Source of the DNA: Trichaptum fuscoviolaceum
Lineage: Eukaryota; Basidiomycota; Agaricomycetes; Hymenochaetales; Trichaptaceae
Assembly (NCBI GenBank): GCA_910574455.1
Contig: CAJSYZ010000007.1
Location: forward strand, 1,922,001-1,986,000
Length of the DNA stretch: 64,000 nt
Reading direction: 5' to 3'
The position numbers and the translations under genes were made by a program. The notes below the pieces were generated by a model. It saw only the letters and a program-made list of their open reading frames with translations. It was not told the origin of the DNA and made no database searches. Shown in pieces: positions 24,267 to 34,384 of this stretch. Within the stretch, counting starts at the first letter, position 1; the number at the start of each line of letters is the position of its first letter.

Positions 24267-25029
24267 TTAATGGAAGATGAAGTAGTAAACACAGAGAAGC
24301 AGTCCGAAGAATAGAAGGAAAGTAAACAAGGGCCCGACGATGTAGGCTCTCCGAACTTCCGTCGAGACCATCTTCAACGCGTCGAGCTGAGCATCGCTAC
24401 GCATCTTCTGTGCAGACGTCAATGATGAGGGGTAAAAGAACTTGCGTAGTATACGTACTTGCACCTCTGAGACGGACAGCTTCAACATCGTCTCTGCCTG
24501 CGAAAGCCAGTGGTTCATTCGGTAAAGACACATAAAAAAATCGCCCCGGCTGGCGTTGCGAGCACAGTCACACACTTTCACCACTTGTTTCAGGTCACTG
24601 GGGGGCTCTCGTTAGTATGCTTAAGCAATATAAAAAAAGGGCTCGTACGTGATAAGTTGAGTGACCCTGGGGTCGTACCCTTTCCTCGGCACACGGGAGT
24701 CGAACTCGGACAGGACGAGTTCTGCGCGTGCCCTAGCGTCCTCACATCTATCGCGGGCGCGCGTCGCATCCTAGAAGAAGAAGAAGAAGAAGAAGAAGAA
24801 GAAGAAGATGTAAGTAAGATATGTCTATGCGATAAGAGAATTTACTAACTAAAATCTGTCGAAAAAAACCCCCGGCGCTCAGCTTCACGCCCGCTGCCCC
24901 TACTTCGACCGCACTCGGCAAGCCGATTTCCAAGATCCTCAATAGGGAGGCCCCTACCCCATCGACGCGCAGACGATCGCGGCCATCGGCTTTGGGCTTG
25001 CGGAGGACAGCTGTACGAAGGGCAGACAT
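24267..25029 (-). CDS. Small tail-anchored protein of the KDZ element, function unknown
   Basis: Minus-strand gene from ATG 25029 (MSALRTAVLRKPKADGRDRL) in about four exons. The first ends near LSAGG; a long intron holds the (CTT)n tract; then DATRARDRCEDARARAELVL...DPRVTQLI; a short intron; a Cys-containing helical exon (KVCDCARNASRG); an intron; and a last exon KMRSDAQLDALKMVSTEVRR followed by one strong hydrophobic segment (VGPLFTFLLFFGLLLCVYYF) and a stop. The protein would be about 190 residues, charged and helical with a single C-terminal membrane anchor. No family recognised. An upstream ATG at 25074 is possible. Why a transposon would carry a membrane-anchored protein is unclear; it may be a captured host gene. 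Confidence 0.6.
24774..24807. repeat. (GAA)n microsatellite
   Basis: About eleven GAA triplets (CTT on the minus strand). It forms the pyrimidine tract just before an intron's 3' splice site in the 24267..25029 gene. Confidence 0.9.
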
Positions 25030-25529
25030 AGATGATGGGGTTTTTAGACAAGGATGGGACGGAGACGTACGCACGGCTCCGTCCCTTTTATCTTTTGTGA
25101 GTATTCTGAAACCTAATACACGAATTAGACAAAGAACTAAGCCTGCGCTGATTTATTAAGCCACGAGTGCTGCGTTCTTGTCTTCTGTATAGCAAGAGCG
25201 GTATGAGTCTATGCACATCAATTTGTCTGTTTCTTGCCATACGTGCTGATTTCGGCACGAAAAAATACGTTTGAAAGACGCACAGGTAGATACAGCATCG
25301 TGCAATTGCAATATTGCCAATGTAAAGAGGGATGCTGCCTCTGCGCAGAGCCATTGACGAAGATTCTCCTGTGAGAAGCAGGACCAGTTCAATCACGCAT
25401 GGGCGCGCTTCTCTTCGGCTTCTCGGCAGGAAGCAAAATTTCGGACCAAACCTTATTCAAGACCGGACGAACAGAAAGTGAAAAGGCAGCCCTCTGCATG
25501 TATTCAACAGATCCAATATGTCTCGCCAA
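25030..25529. other. Gene-free stretch inside the transposon
   Basis: No supported gene. Short frames only. Confidence 0.35.
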
Positions 25530-25870
25530 CAAATCCCTATTACTATCATCTTCCGCGAAGAGTGTCGAAAGCTACAGGTTTTAGATCTATCGCAGAACTT
25601 ATTGGATAAGAAATCTATCGCGAAAATTGGCGCAGCTCTGAGTCCAGCGATCGAGAGCGGTTTGGTTCTCTACGTTTGGACGATTGCTCGCTGTGTCCAG
25701 CGGCTTTATAAACGTAGGGTATGTACTTTCTTGTCCACACATTACACACAATGTCTCATGTCCCATTTAGCTCAAGATGTTCGGTCCTCCTCAACACAAT
25801 CGTATTTCGGCTTCAGGTGCTGTGCCTTAGCTCTCAAGATCAAGGATTATCTGCCTGATTCATATACCAA
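25530..25870 (+). pseudogene. Captured fragment of an LRR (RNI-like) host gene
   Basis: Remnant of a leucine-rich-repeat gene: CRKLQVLDLSQNLLDKKSI, then after a one-base shift SLRLDDCSLCPAAL, then a retained intron-like stretch (about 25718-25770, GT...AG), then HNRISASGAV and, after another shift, ALALKIKDYLPDS. The pattern resembles RNI-type LRR proteins of the PPP1R37-like kind. Frame breaks show it is dead. The kept intron points to capture as genomic DNA, not as cDNA. It lies between the last cargo gene and the right subterminal array. Confidence 0.55.
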
Positions 25871-26279
25871 CGCCTCTTCCTCATCTAATTAATCCCTGCA
25901 TGGTACGTCTACGTCATCTATTCTCAGTGCTCATCACATACAACAGCCTCTCCGCCATTTACACCAACACGACAAACAATTTCACTCCCAAATTCTATCG
26001 TGCCGCCGCCATCGAGGCAAACTCTTACGTCTCCACCGACACATCATTCGCTCTTGCTTGTCCAGACAACATATACACCGTACGTCCCACGCCGGCGTGG
26101 TGGGGCGGCTCGTGCGATTGTGAGTACCAGGGCCGTTCAGCACGCTTTTTACTTGCCTAACCCTCCACCGGCCTCTGGTCGGCCAGTTCATTATACGCAG
26201 GCTGGTGCGACAGTGAGACACTCAGTGGATATTCGCGCCTGCTGCAGGCACCGGAGCTGGCTCACATAAAAGACCCTCC

Positions 26280-26770
26280 GCAAGGACCGAAAAGTCTTGG
26301 GATGTGCGTACCTGTCGATGCTATTGCAAGAGAGTGTGTTCTGACGGGCTAAGTAACAAGGATACGCATGGGAAGCGTCTCATACTCAATCATAGGATAC
26401 CGTACAGGAAGACGAGGCCGAGAGCTTGCAGGGTGCGGTGAATGGCATTCTCGCTCGGGAAGGCGGTATGCACTTCATATTTGGAGTTCAGTCAGTATCA
26501 CATTTCATGCTCTTTACAGGCTACTTTCTCCGTCTACAGTAACCAGATATAAAGTCATTCGTCATCACATACTAGTTCTCGACCTTTCCCAATCCATGCT
26601 CGACAGAGACATGCGTCCGACGCGCTTTGATCTCATGCTTGAGTACTCAAGAGCGTTCATCATCGAATGGCTTGACCAGAACCCCCTCGGTCAGATTGGC
26701 GTGGTAGGTGTGCGGGTAGGAATTGCAGAGCGGATGAGGAGATGTCGGGTGAGAAAGTGTGGTACCGAAT
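26280..26770 (+). pseudogene. SSL1: Captured fragment of SSL1 (TFIIH core subunit) gene
   Basis: Pieces read as EKSWDV (about 26291-26308), then after an intron-like gap EDEAESLQGAVNGILAR (about 26410-26460), then after another gap PSTVTRYKVIRHHILVLDLS and RDMRPTRFDLMLEYSRAFII...DQNPLGQIGVVGVR, then GIAERM and a one-base shift before EMSGE. This is the N-terminal part and start of the vWA domain of TFIIH subunit p44/Ssl1, conserved in eukaryotes. Introns appear retained, the frame is broken, and the rest of the gene is missing, so it is a captured, decaying fragment beside the right subterminal repeats. Confidence 0.8.
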
Positions 26771-26864
26771 ACCGAAACTGCTGGAATACGGAGGGCCGAA
26801 CAACTCATTATATATGTTTGTGGATTCCTTGTCTCTCATATCTCTTTCAACTGATGCTATATTA

Positions 26865-27125
26865 TCGTTTTGGGACTCCCAAACGTTCCACTCCCGCATT
26901 ATAGAGCTTTGGGAATCCCATGGGCGCATGCGCACGTAGAATTTGGGAGTCCCAGACGCAGTCAGGGTACCACCTATGTTTTGGGAATCCCTGTCTAACA
27001 GTATTGGATCGTCAAATACACGTTTGGGACTCCCTAGTTGCGTCTGGGACTCCCAGATTATAAGTGGGAGTACCATAATAATACCATGGACTCCCAAAAA
27101 AAGTGCAATAGACGTGGGACTCCCA
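26865..27125. repeat. Right subterminal repeat array
   Basis: About nine copies of the TTGGGAnTCCCAA-type unit seen at the left end, some decayed (for example GGGAATCCCT, GGGAGTACCA). Two more distant relatives (GGGTACCCC, GGGATACCC) sit at 27458..27491, closer to the inverted repeat. Confidence 0.85.
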
Positions 27126-27530
27126 AAGTAAACCTTCTTTAGCAATAGATGACAAAAATATGTGTTGTACTCCTTTTGATGTGACTTAACCTACTTGCAA
27201 TGAAATCCGTATTATCACTTTCAATTGTGTGAGATTTAAAAAAAGGCCTCAATTTATTATCGCACACACGGAGGCTTGAACCCTTGCTGAATTGTAGACT
27301 AATAATAGAACTGAGAATCAACAAAATAATCTGCAGATGTCTCACTACTACACTATATTGAAGTCGAAAGACTTGAAGCGTGAAAGCAGTTAGACTACAA
27401 GCAATACAATAAATGATATTCTATAACAAGCTTCTACAAGAGGAGTTTATTACTATCTTTGGGTACCCCAAGACTCATTTGGGATACCCAAATTTACTCC
27501 GGTTGGGATAGGAGCAAAATCTGGTATCAC

Positions 27531-27596
27531 TTAGGCCACACTTAAACACGTTAGGTTCTCATCTAAGAGGTACCCCTAAGGGGGTGCTTAGTACTG
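27531..27596 (-). repeat. Right terminal inverted repeat of KDZ element
   Basis: Reverse complement begins CAGTACTAAG, then CACCCCCTTAGGGGTACC, matching the left end for 66 bases. Confidence 0.92.
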
Positions 27597-27604
27597 GAAT
27601 AAGG
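27597..27604. repeat. Target site duplication GAATAAGG, right copy
   Basis: Identical to 11074..11081. Confidence 0.93.
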
Positions 27605-28316
27605 ATCGCAGTCTGGATATAAATCAAAGATACCATCGGAAAAGCGCAATATCGCAGTCCGCAGGGCTTCTTGTGTAGCTTCAGGTGAAGTCACCACAGC
27701 GACCTGCTCCTTTGCGAAGGAGGTGCAGTAAGGAGGGATATGGTTTACGCTGAAGAAGCTCCCAAGATATACAGCCCCTGAAAGCGTGTCCGGTGGCAGG
27801 TAGGTAGTAATGTCTACGACGACAACTCCTGAGAAATTGAGTTTTATCAGCTTTTTAATGGGTCATAGTTGATTAGCACTCACCACCAAGACTCCTGTAT
27901 GTACATTGAAGTCAGTAGTCATCGGTATGCTAGATTACTGACACCTTACCACCCGACAAAAGTGGGTTTTCGAAGCCCATAGGCTTTGATGACCTCCAGG
28001 AAGTCGTCTGCATAGAGCTTGGAATTGTGGCCATCCATAGAGCTAGGTTTGCCACTACGTCCGTGCCCTCGCGTATCATATCGGACCTGAAAATGTCACC
28101 TCTATGCTATTGGAGATATTGGACCCAACTCACGAGATAATAGCTTTGCTGGTACTTTGCATCATAGAATATTTTGTCGAAGACTGATCCGCTGATGCCC
28201 AGGCCATGCACAAAGACAATGTGCGGCTTTTTTGGGTTTCCCACTGCCTCCGAGTAGATTACAATACCATCGGAAGAAGTCAGGACCTTGGACTCGATCT
28301 TGCTGGGGACTGCCAT
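27597..28316 (-). pseudogene. 5' half of alpha/beta hydrolase split by the KDZ transposon
   Basis: Starts at ATG 28316 (MAVPSKIESKVLTSSDG). HIVFVHGLGISGSVFDKIF is the oxyanion-hole HG segment. Next comes RYDTRGHGRSGKP, typical of small alpha/beta hydrolases (haloperoxidase or enol-lactonase-like). An 11-nt microexon (27884..27894) supplies the W-S-L-G nucleophile elbow; spliced it reads VGWSLGG with the catalytic Ser. The frame then runs to LRFSDGIFD...DPYS, where the transposon enters within a codon. The continuation is at 10593..11081. Promoter and start are intact, so a truncated product lacking the acid and His could be made. Substrate unknown. Confidence 0.88.
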
Positions 28317-29909
28317 GATATCTGAAATGGATGCACTGGGCTCAGGAGATTGGAAGAGCAGTAGGAGGTCCCCCAGCCTTTTGTACCTTGATTACCAGCC
28401 ATCATGGTCAGTATGCATAGGCACGACGGGCGCCCAATTAAATCGGAAAGCCAGTAATGTGAGTGACAACAACGCCACAGGTATTCAGCGTCTAGATCTT
28501 ATCATGACCTCTTGCAAACCAGCGTAACGTGTAGAGCTATTCGTGACGTTATTGATATCTTCGCTCATATTAAGAGTCATAGGATCGGACATCCTTCCGT
28601 AAGAGTGTTCTGAGTTGAGTTGTCGAGAGATACTGGTGAGTGCACGTTTCACATTTGAAAAAGCTAATGCTGGTAAGCCGATTCTCGCATGTCCGGCAGC
28701 GACATCTTGTAGCATTGGGGAAGATAAAAGAGATGACTTGTGAGCTCGCTTCATAAGTTCAGTGCCTTATAACGTCCATGTGGACAATGGACCCCTGTGG
28801 AAGCTCTCGCAAGTCATGATCTAGAAGATGATATGTAAGTCAGATCTCGGAAGTAAAAAACGTACGTGGGCTCTTTGATATCAAGAGCAGGATCCCGGCC
28901 GTTAGCGCCAAAGTGACATGTCGTACATAGGCTATTGTTGTGATGATCCGCTTTAAGAGATGTTCTAGTAGGAACTTGAAGTGAAATTAGTGTCCCGGGG
29001 CCAGGTATCCAGTCTAATATATTATCAGTTTTATTGCAATAGCACAATGTCACCTAACTCGCCTGCAATACCTCTTACGGTGCGTCACCTTCAAGTTCGC
29101 GAGATGAAGTTCGGGATGAAAGTGGTCTGCTTCGAATAAAGTAGCGAGGGTATCGGATAATTGATACTTCATTTCAGCTTCATATCATGCCACAGGAACA
29201 TCGATACAGATTTTCAACCAATCCTGTGAATGATTGTGGAAAGCTGTGCAACATAAAGGAAATGGGGGACGGAGAGGTCGAGCATCTGGCGTATGTAGTG
29301 CGATTCATCATCAACACCTGGTATCGAGTATAACCATATGCTGCAACAATACAAACAGTATATGTATGGGATTCAATGTGAAGATTGATGCGTACCATGT
29401 TATAAGTCCGGGATTTATTTACAAATCGTTTTCCTTGGTATTTGATCTTGATAAGGATCTATTTGATCTTGCCGGAATTAACAATGGCCAAGAGCCTCCT
29501 GTTATACGTACAGACGAGAAGCTGCGATACCTGTCGTTATTATGCAGAGGACATTACTGGCGCCGTACGACCCCAGTAGTAGTCTTCGTCGGTCCGAAAA
29601 TGCGTGAGTCCGCCTGGAGCAAGCAAAACAAAACATCCCCGGAAGATGCCTTGGTAGAAACTCAGCCAAGCACATAGCAGTAGCTTCGGTCTTGTGAGCA
29701 GCAATTAAATCAGGTTTTCAGGGATGATCGAAGCAGCAAGTCAGAAGACATCTGAGGAGATTTTGGATTATTTACATGCTACATAATGACATTACATAAC
29801 CTGAAGTAAGAGTTTTTCTCCCGTGCCTCTAGCGCCAAAGATAAGTCCAAATTATTTATGTTTTATTGTAAAGCAGCACAGTTTTAGACTCGTAACCGGT
29901 CGCCGTTGT
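28317..29909. other. Unresolved region, possible minus-strand gene remnant
   Basis: On the minus strand between about 29200 and 28485 some pieces look coding and are separated by plausible introns: LFEADHFHPELHLANLK, then DWIPGPGTLISLQVPTRTSL...DHHNNSLCTTCHFGANG, then DLRELPQGSIVHMDVIRHF, then KRAHKSSLLSSPMLQDVAAG. I do not recognise the family and cannot close a full model; it may be a decayed gene. A plus-strand frame (29234..29677) overlaps with nothing to support it. Confidence 0.3.
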
Positions 29910-31179
29910 TCAAACGAAATTTTTCTTGGCCTTCCATTCCCCCGATAGATTTGTGATTGGCTCTGGCACTGTGTACATTTGAAGCTCCCCTCTGCTCACT
30001 CTGCAATCTAGATGCCTCGACTTGATGAAACAGACTATGAACATCACAAAGTTTTCAGCGGTCAGAAAAGAGGAAGAGATTCTCACATGAGGCGATGAAC
30101 CTACCTTGGTCTTAGTAGTCTGTACTTCTTCTACAAACGATCCAATGTGCTTCATCACTAAGCTGGGATTCTCGAAGAATGGGGAATGGCTCCCGCCGGC
30201 CTCGATTAAAGCAACTGTAAGGTTTGTGAAATGCTTCTTCGCCTCATCAACCAGCTTGTCTGAGTAAACAAGTGCATCCCGCGTTCCGTGGACAATGAGA
30301 ACAGGAAACCCAGCCCTTCCCAGCGCAAAGAGCGGCTCAGTGTCTTGCTCGCGCTTGATAACATTGTACCGGTGCGTAGTGTTCTGGCCTACACCGTAAC
30401 CTAGCCAGCTGCTTTGAACATTCCACCGGCGTAGCTGTCGCAGATAAGCATCGGATGGCGAATATGGATGACAGTCTGACACCCAATCAAATACCCCGTC
30501 GGAAAAGCGTTGAGTGGCAGATCTCAAGGCCTCAGGTGTGGATTCGCCATTGATTAGAACAGAGACCTGCTCCATCGCAAAGGGTGTCACGAAGAGTGGA
30601 ATGAATTGCGTGCCGAAGAAGCTCGCGATGTAAACGATACCCGAGAGATTATGCTCCGGCAGACAAGCGACTATGTCTGCCGCGGGAGTTCCTGAGATAA
30701 ATATGAATGCGGCTATCATTTTTCGAGTGTACATATAGTTTACCTCCTAAACTCCTGTTAAACCGATCAGGAAAAAGCGAGCCGAAGTAGGTAATGAGAA
30801 ACTAACCATCCGACATATGTGGGCTTGTTGAGGTCGAAGGCACGAGAGACGATCATGAAGTCGTTCGCATAAAGCTGAGGACTATAGCTTTCCATCGACT
30901 CGGGTTTTCCGCTGCGTCCATGACCTCGCATATCGTACCTAACCTGAATCGCAGATTTATTAGTTTACACGCATACGGACTTTGATATCGACGCACTAAA
31001 AAGTACTTTTCTTGATACGTCGCATCATAGAATATCTTGTCAAACGCAGAACCACATAGAGTAAAGCCATGGACAAAAACGATATGCGGCTTGGCACGGT
31101 TACCAACACACTCGGCGTAGATCGCAGTGTCATCCGTGGACATGAGAACCTTTGAGAAGAGTTCAGTGAACCTGGTCAT
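29910..31179 (-). CDS. Alpha/beta hydrolase, intact paralogue of the split gene
   Basis: Starts MTRFTELFSKVLMSTDD (ATG 31179), then HIVFVHGFTLCGSAFDKIF (HG motif), RYDMRGHGRSGKPESM, and spliced VGWSLGG, in which the W-S-L-G codons come from an 11-nt microexon (30744..30754). Then GTPAADIVACLPEHNLSG, RFSDGVFDW...CHPYSPSDAYLRQLRRWN, FPVLIVHGTRDALV (acid) and ALIEAGGSHSPFFENP (His). About 300 residues. The last exon is unsure: the frame is open to 29910, but a good intron (GTAGGT...ATAG) after VEEVQTTKTK would move the stop to 30008. It is a same-strand tandem duplicate of the transposon-split gene, so the cell may still have this activity. Cytosolic by appearance; substrate unknown. Confidence 0.85.
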
Positions 31180-34100
31180 TATTGGAAGCTGATGGTCCCG
31201 TCCAAGGAGAAGGTGGAGTTGAGTCTGCGTGCAAACGTATGCGCGCTTTAATACTTGTCGGGGGTGATAGACGTAGTAAGGATGTTCCATCAGGAGACAA
31301 GTGAACGCCCAATTTCCGAGAACCATGACAGTACTATTCAATGTATCAGTATCTTAACTTCACGGGTAAACGATGCTGAACTCTACTTGAGTGCCCGGGG
31401 CTATCACGTATGAGATTATAGTAACCTTCAAGCGACTGGATCGGAGGACCTGAAAGGGCTGTGGAGTTGCTTGTTTAAGTAGTTCATCATCGCAACTTGA
31501 ACACTGTCCTACTTCCTTTGCATATGCTTCCCGGAGAGCATGTCAGGGCATTTGGAGTTCGCAAGAGTGCTTCATGGCGACTATGAATTGTGCGCCATCG
31601 TGTTTGGGGCCTGTAGGGCAAATCACAGCTCAGAGAAAAGATGGCGATCATATCCCAGAAGAGAGCGCCGACCCTCCAGGGACAGGCCGCAATGAGGACA
31701 GAAGAACGTACAGAAGCCATCTTTAACCTCTGTGTTAACGACACGCATCGGGTCACCGTGACCGCCGGAGGAAAGATTACCGGAAGTCGAAACATTGATA
31801 TGACACAATCTTCCGACCATTTGAGGTGGAACTTCATATGGAATTTCACTGCAGATGCTTCGTACATCGCCGCATGAGACTTCACCGCCAGAGCCTTACT
31901 TAGAATAGGTACTACTAGGCTCGGACTTCGAAGGATTTCGAAGGACTTGGTTGCAGAAATAAGGCAATGTCAAATTCCCTTTATCGATGCATTGCACCTG
32001 TTATTGGCTTTGCAATATGAGCAATAATTAGTTGAAAACCATTGTTCAATGCCAGAAGAAGACTTGCCAGTAACTAGTAGATGATTACTGCCATTATGGG
32101 TGAGCTGAGCACGAAAACCCGGTCGCAATCCATTTGCAGAGAAGTCGACAGCAAAACAGAGAAAGCAAGAGTCCTCAGCATATCGGTACGAGATCAGGGC
32201 CATTCTTCGAGCTTAGCCGCCAGCAGCGGCCCATTTCTTCTTCAGCTCCTCCGACGACCTTTTCTCCGAAGCGCTTGCTTCAAGTTTCTATCTCGGCACC
32301 TCTTCCTCGTCAGCCTCATCCACAGATCCAGTCTCCTTCTCCTCCCCGCCAAAACCCATCCGACTTCTACCCGAACCTCCACTTCTGCCTTCCACTTCAC
32401 TTGGTCTCTCTCTCGCCCAAGCCCACTACCAGAGATGAGGAGACAACCATCTGTACGAATGCGAGAAGGGTGATTTTGAAGTCATCTATGATTGACGCAG
32501 GCGATTGTAGCTTTCGTTTTGATAGATGTGAGTTAAAGGGTGAATTTCGAGTTGCGAAGGGGAATCACATTACTTGCTTTCGAAGCATGTTAGTCGACGA
32601 CATAACTTTTTCAAGCTCTGTTTTCACGTCCTTCGTTGTATTGGCAGGTAGTCGATGTCCGTCATAGCTTATCTACCAGCATTACGAAACTCGTGTTGAG
32701 GGCAATGGTCAAATCTCGACATTGATGCTTGTTGGGCGGAAGGTGCCAGTTGGTATACTCTCTGCATACCCGGAGCAGTTCGGTGACATGTTATCAGATG
32801 GAAGGGATAGAGAGCCTCCTGAGGTGTAACCACATGTTCAATGGGTTGAATCAAATACAATAGTTTCTGTTATCACTGGCATCAGTGCTTCAAGTTGAAA
32901 TAGCCTGAGAAGTTTTGCTTGCCAGTGCAGTCAGGCTGCTCTCGTCGAAGCATGAGTTTCTTCGTGCCAGTGATGTTCCTACTTACTACGAGCAGTGCAA
33001 AGCAGCGGGCATTCGAGCGCTTTCTGTTCGGTGATGAACAGAGAAAACTCGACGACCATCGAACTCCTCGACGCTTGAGCTCAGTGTTACATGAGTCTCA
33101 AACTCGATTTCCCGCATATCTTCAAATGTCTTTTGTCGTGTCTATTGTCTACGCCTAGCTTTGCTCTGCTTGGGCTGAGTAACGCTGCCCTGCTTTTTTT
33201 TACATCCACATCTGAGGAACAATGAAACAGTTGTGGGGCTGTCACGTTAGCTACTCATCTATTGGGTGTTCAATGACAGGCTGGTGCGCATATCTATCCC
33301 TAGCATCCGAGTACTCCTGATCAACACAACGCTCAATACTCAGCAATTATTGCTCTCATAAGGAACTCAAGATAATCAAGACGACTCACGGCAGCTCTCG
33401 CTGTGTGAATCTCAGCCTGTTTCTTTGGTCCTGATCATCGAGGGCTTGTGTGGCTGTATCAAATTTCTGAAAACATTACAAGTGTGCGTCGGCCCTCGGT
33501 ACAGTTCAGCGAATACCTGATCTGAAGTCTCGTCGTGCTCCGTTATGTGAGTATTACAGCTTGAGGGCTCCTTTTAGGTTTTCTCATACATCTGTCCGTG
33601 GTTGACATCAGGCGTAAGCTGGCAGTAACAGTCGACAACCCTCTCCGTTTTTGGAACGACTTACGCAGCTGGACGCTTGATATCGGTGAGCACTGATCCT
33701 AAATTATCATGTTAATCCTGCTGACAACCACTATAACCTAATCATTCAGTGACACTCCATGCGTCGCTGGTAGGTATACTACGATGGTTTCTGGTTTCAG
33801 CCGACTAGCAGCCAGAAGTGGCCTGTACTACATTACTCTAGGCTAAGTTATTGGTCAACTTCCTATGTCACGGCTGATATCTTTCCTGCTACCAGCTGGC
33901 ACTCAATACTCGAAATCGTTTATCTCCGTTCCTCTTCCGGTTTAACCTAATTATTCTGCCTCAGCCCAAAGTTGTCGCCTGAGTCTACTGCAAAGCTCAG
34001 TATTTCCGTTTCCTTTGGCAGATTGACGCTTGGATTTATTGTTAGAATAGTCACGCTCCATGCTCTGTTCAACGCTTGTACGCAGTCAAGAGCATTGCAG

Positions 34101-34384
34101 GGCTTAAGCAATGTCCCAGACGAGTTGTACGAGAGGCAGGAACCTGCGATGTTTACAGCTAAAACTTTCTGTCTGTCTGGACTACAACCTCGATCCTCTG
34201 GCACTCTTTTTGGTTGAACTGATTGGGCGCTCGACTGTGATATTGCTATGAGAATGATCGGGCAAACTGTAATGGACTGCCGATGAGGGATCTTGACTGG
34301 AACCATAAGTATTGGGCGTATGTATATCTTCCACGCTTTGCCTTGCTCGGTGACCCCTCTTGATTGCAAGCATAGGACTTGAGC
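31180..34384. other. Large gene-poor stretch with duplicated upstream block
   Basis: About 3.2 kb with only weak open frames. A plus-strand frame at 32134..32667 is Ser/Pro/Arg-rich low-complexity and unconvincing. From about 33290 to 33470 the sequence resembles 37440..37600, the region before copy 2 of the MLKL-like family (shared pieces include GGAACTCAAGATAA and TTTCTTTGGTCCTGATC). Confidence 0.45.
33290..33470 (+). repeat. Upstream block of tandem family, copy before gene 1
   Basis: Similar to 37440..37600, with partial similarity near 41955. It marks the left edge of the duplicated unit. Confidence 0.55.

Larger units (their letters stand above)
11082..27596 (+). mobile_element. KDZ-superfamily DNA transposon, complete, 16,515 bp
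   Basis: Bounded by 66-bp terminal inverted repeats starting CAGT, flanked by perfect 8-bp direct repeats. It carries a KDZ (Kyakuja-Dileera-Zisupton) transposase at 18625..22120, four other genes (11629..15297 minus, 16159..18424 plus, 22367..23112 plus, 24267..25029 minus), two decayed host-gene fragments near its right end, and arrays of short palindromic repeats just inside each end. The insertion sits inside a coding exon of an alpha/beta hydrolase. The transposase exons join without stops and the three acidic motifs are present, so the element may still move. The perfect target duplication and fair TIR match suggest a fairly recent insertion, though I cannot date it. Confidence 0.93.

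Noticed and set aside
24748..25074. Open frame with a long poly-Leu run on the minus strand
   Set aside because: The Leu run is translation of the (CTT)n tract inside an intron of the 24267..25029 gene; good splice sites remove it.
26660..27145. Minus-strand open frame of 161 codons
   Set aside because: It runs through the subterminal repeats and opposite the SSL1 fragment; the repeats themselves keep it open.
28814..29053. CxxCH as a c-type haem site
   Set aside because: One CxxCH in an unrecognised, possibly decayed frame is not evidence for a cytochrome.
32134..32667. Plus-strand Ser/Pro-rich frame of 177 codons
   Set aside because: Low complexity, no splice logic, overlapped by a second similar frame, no recognisable domain.
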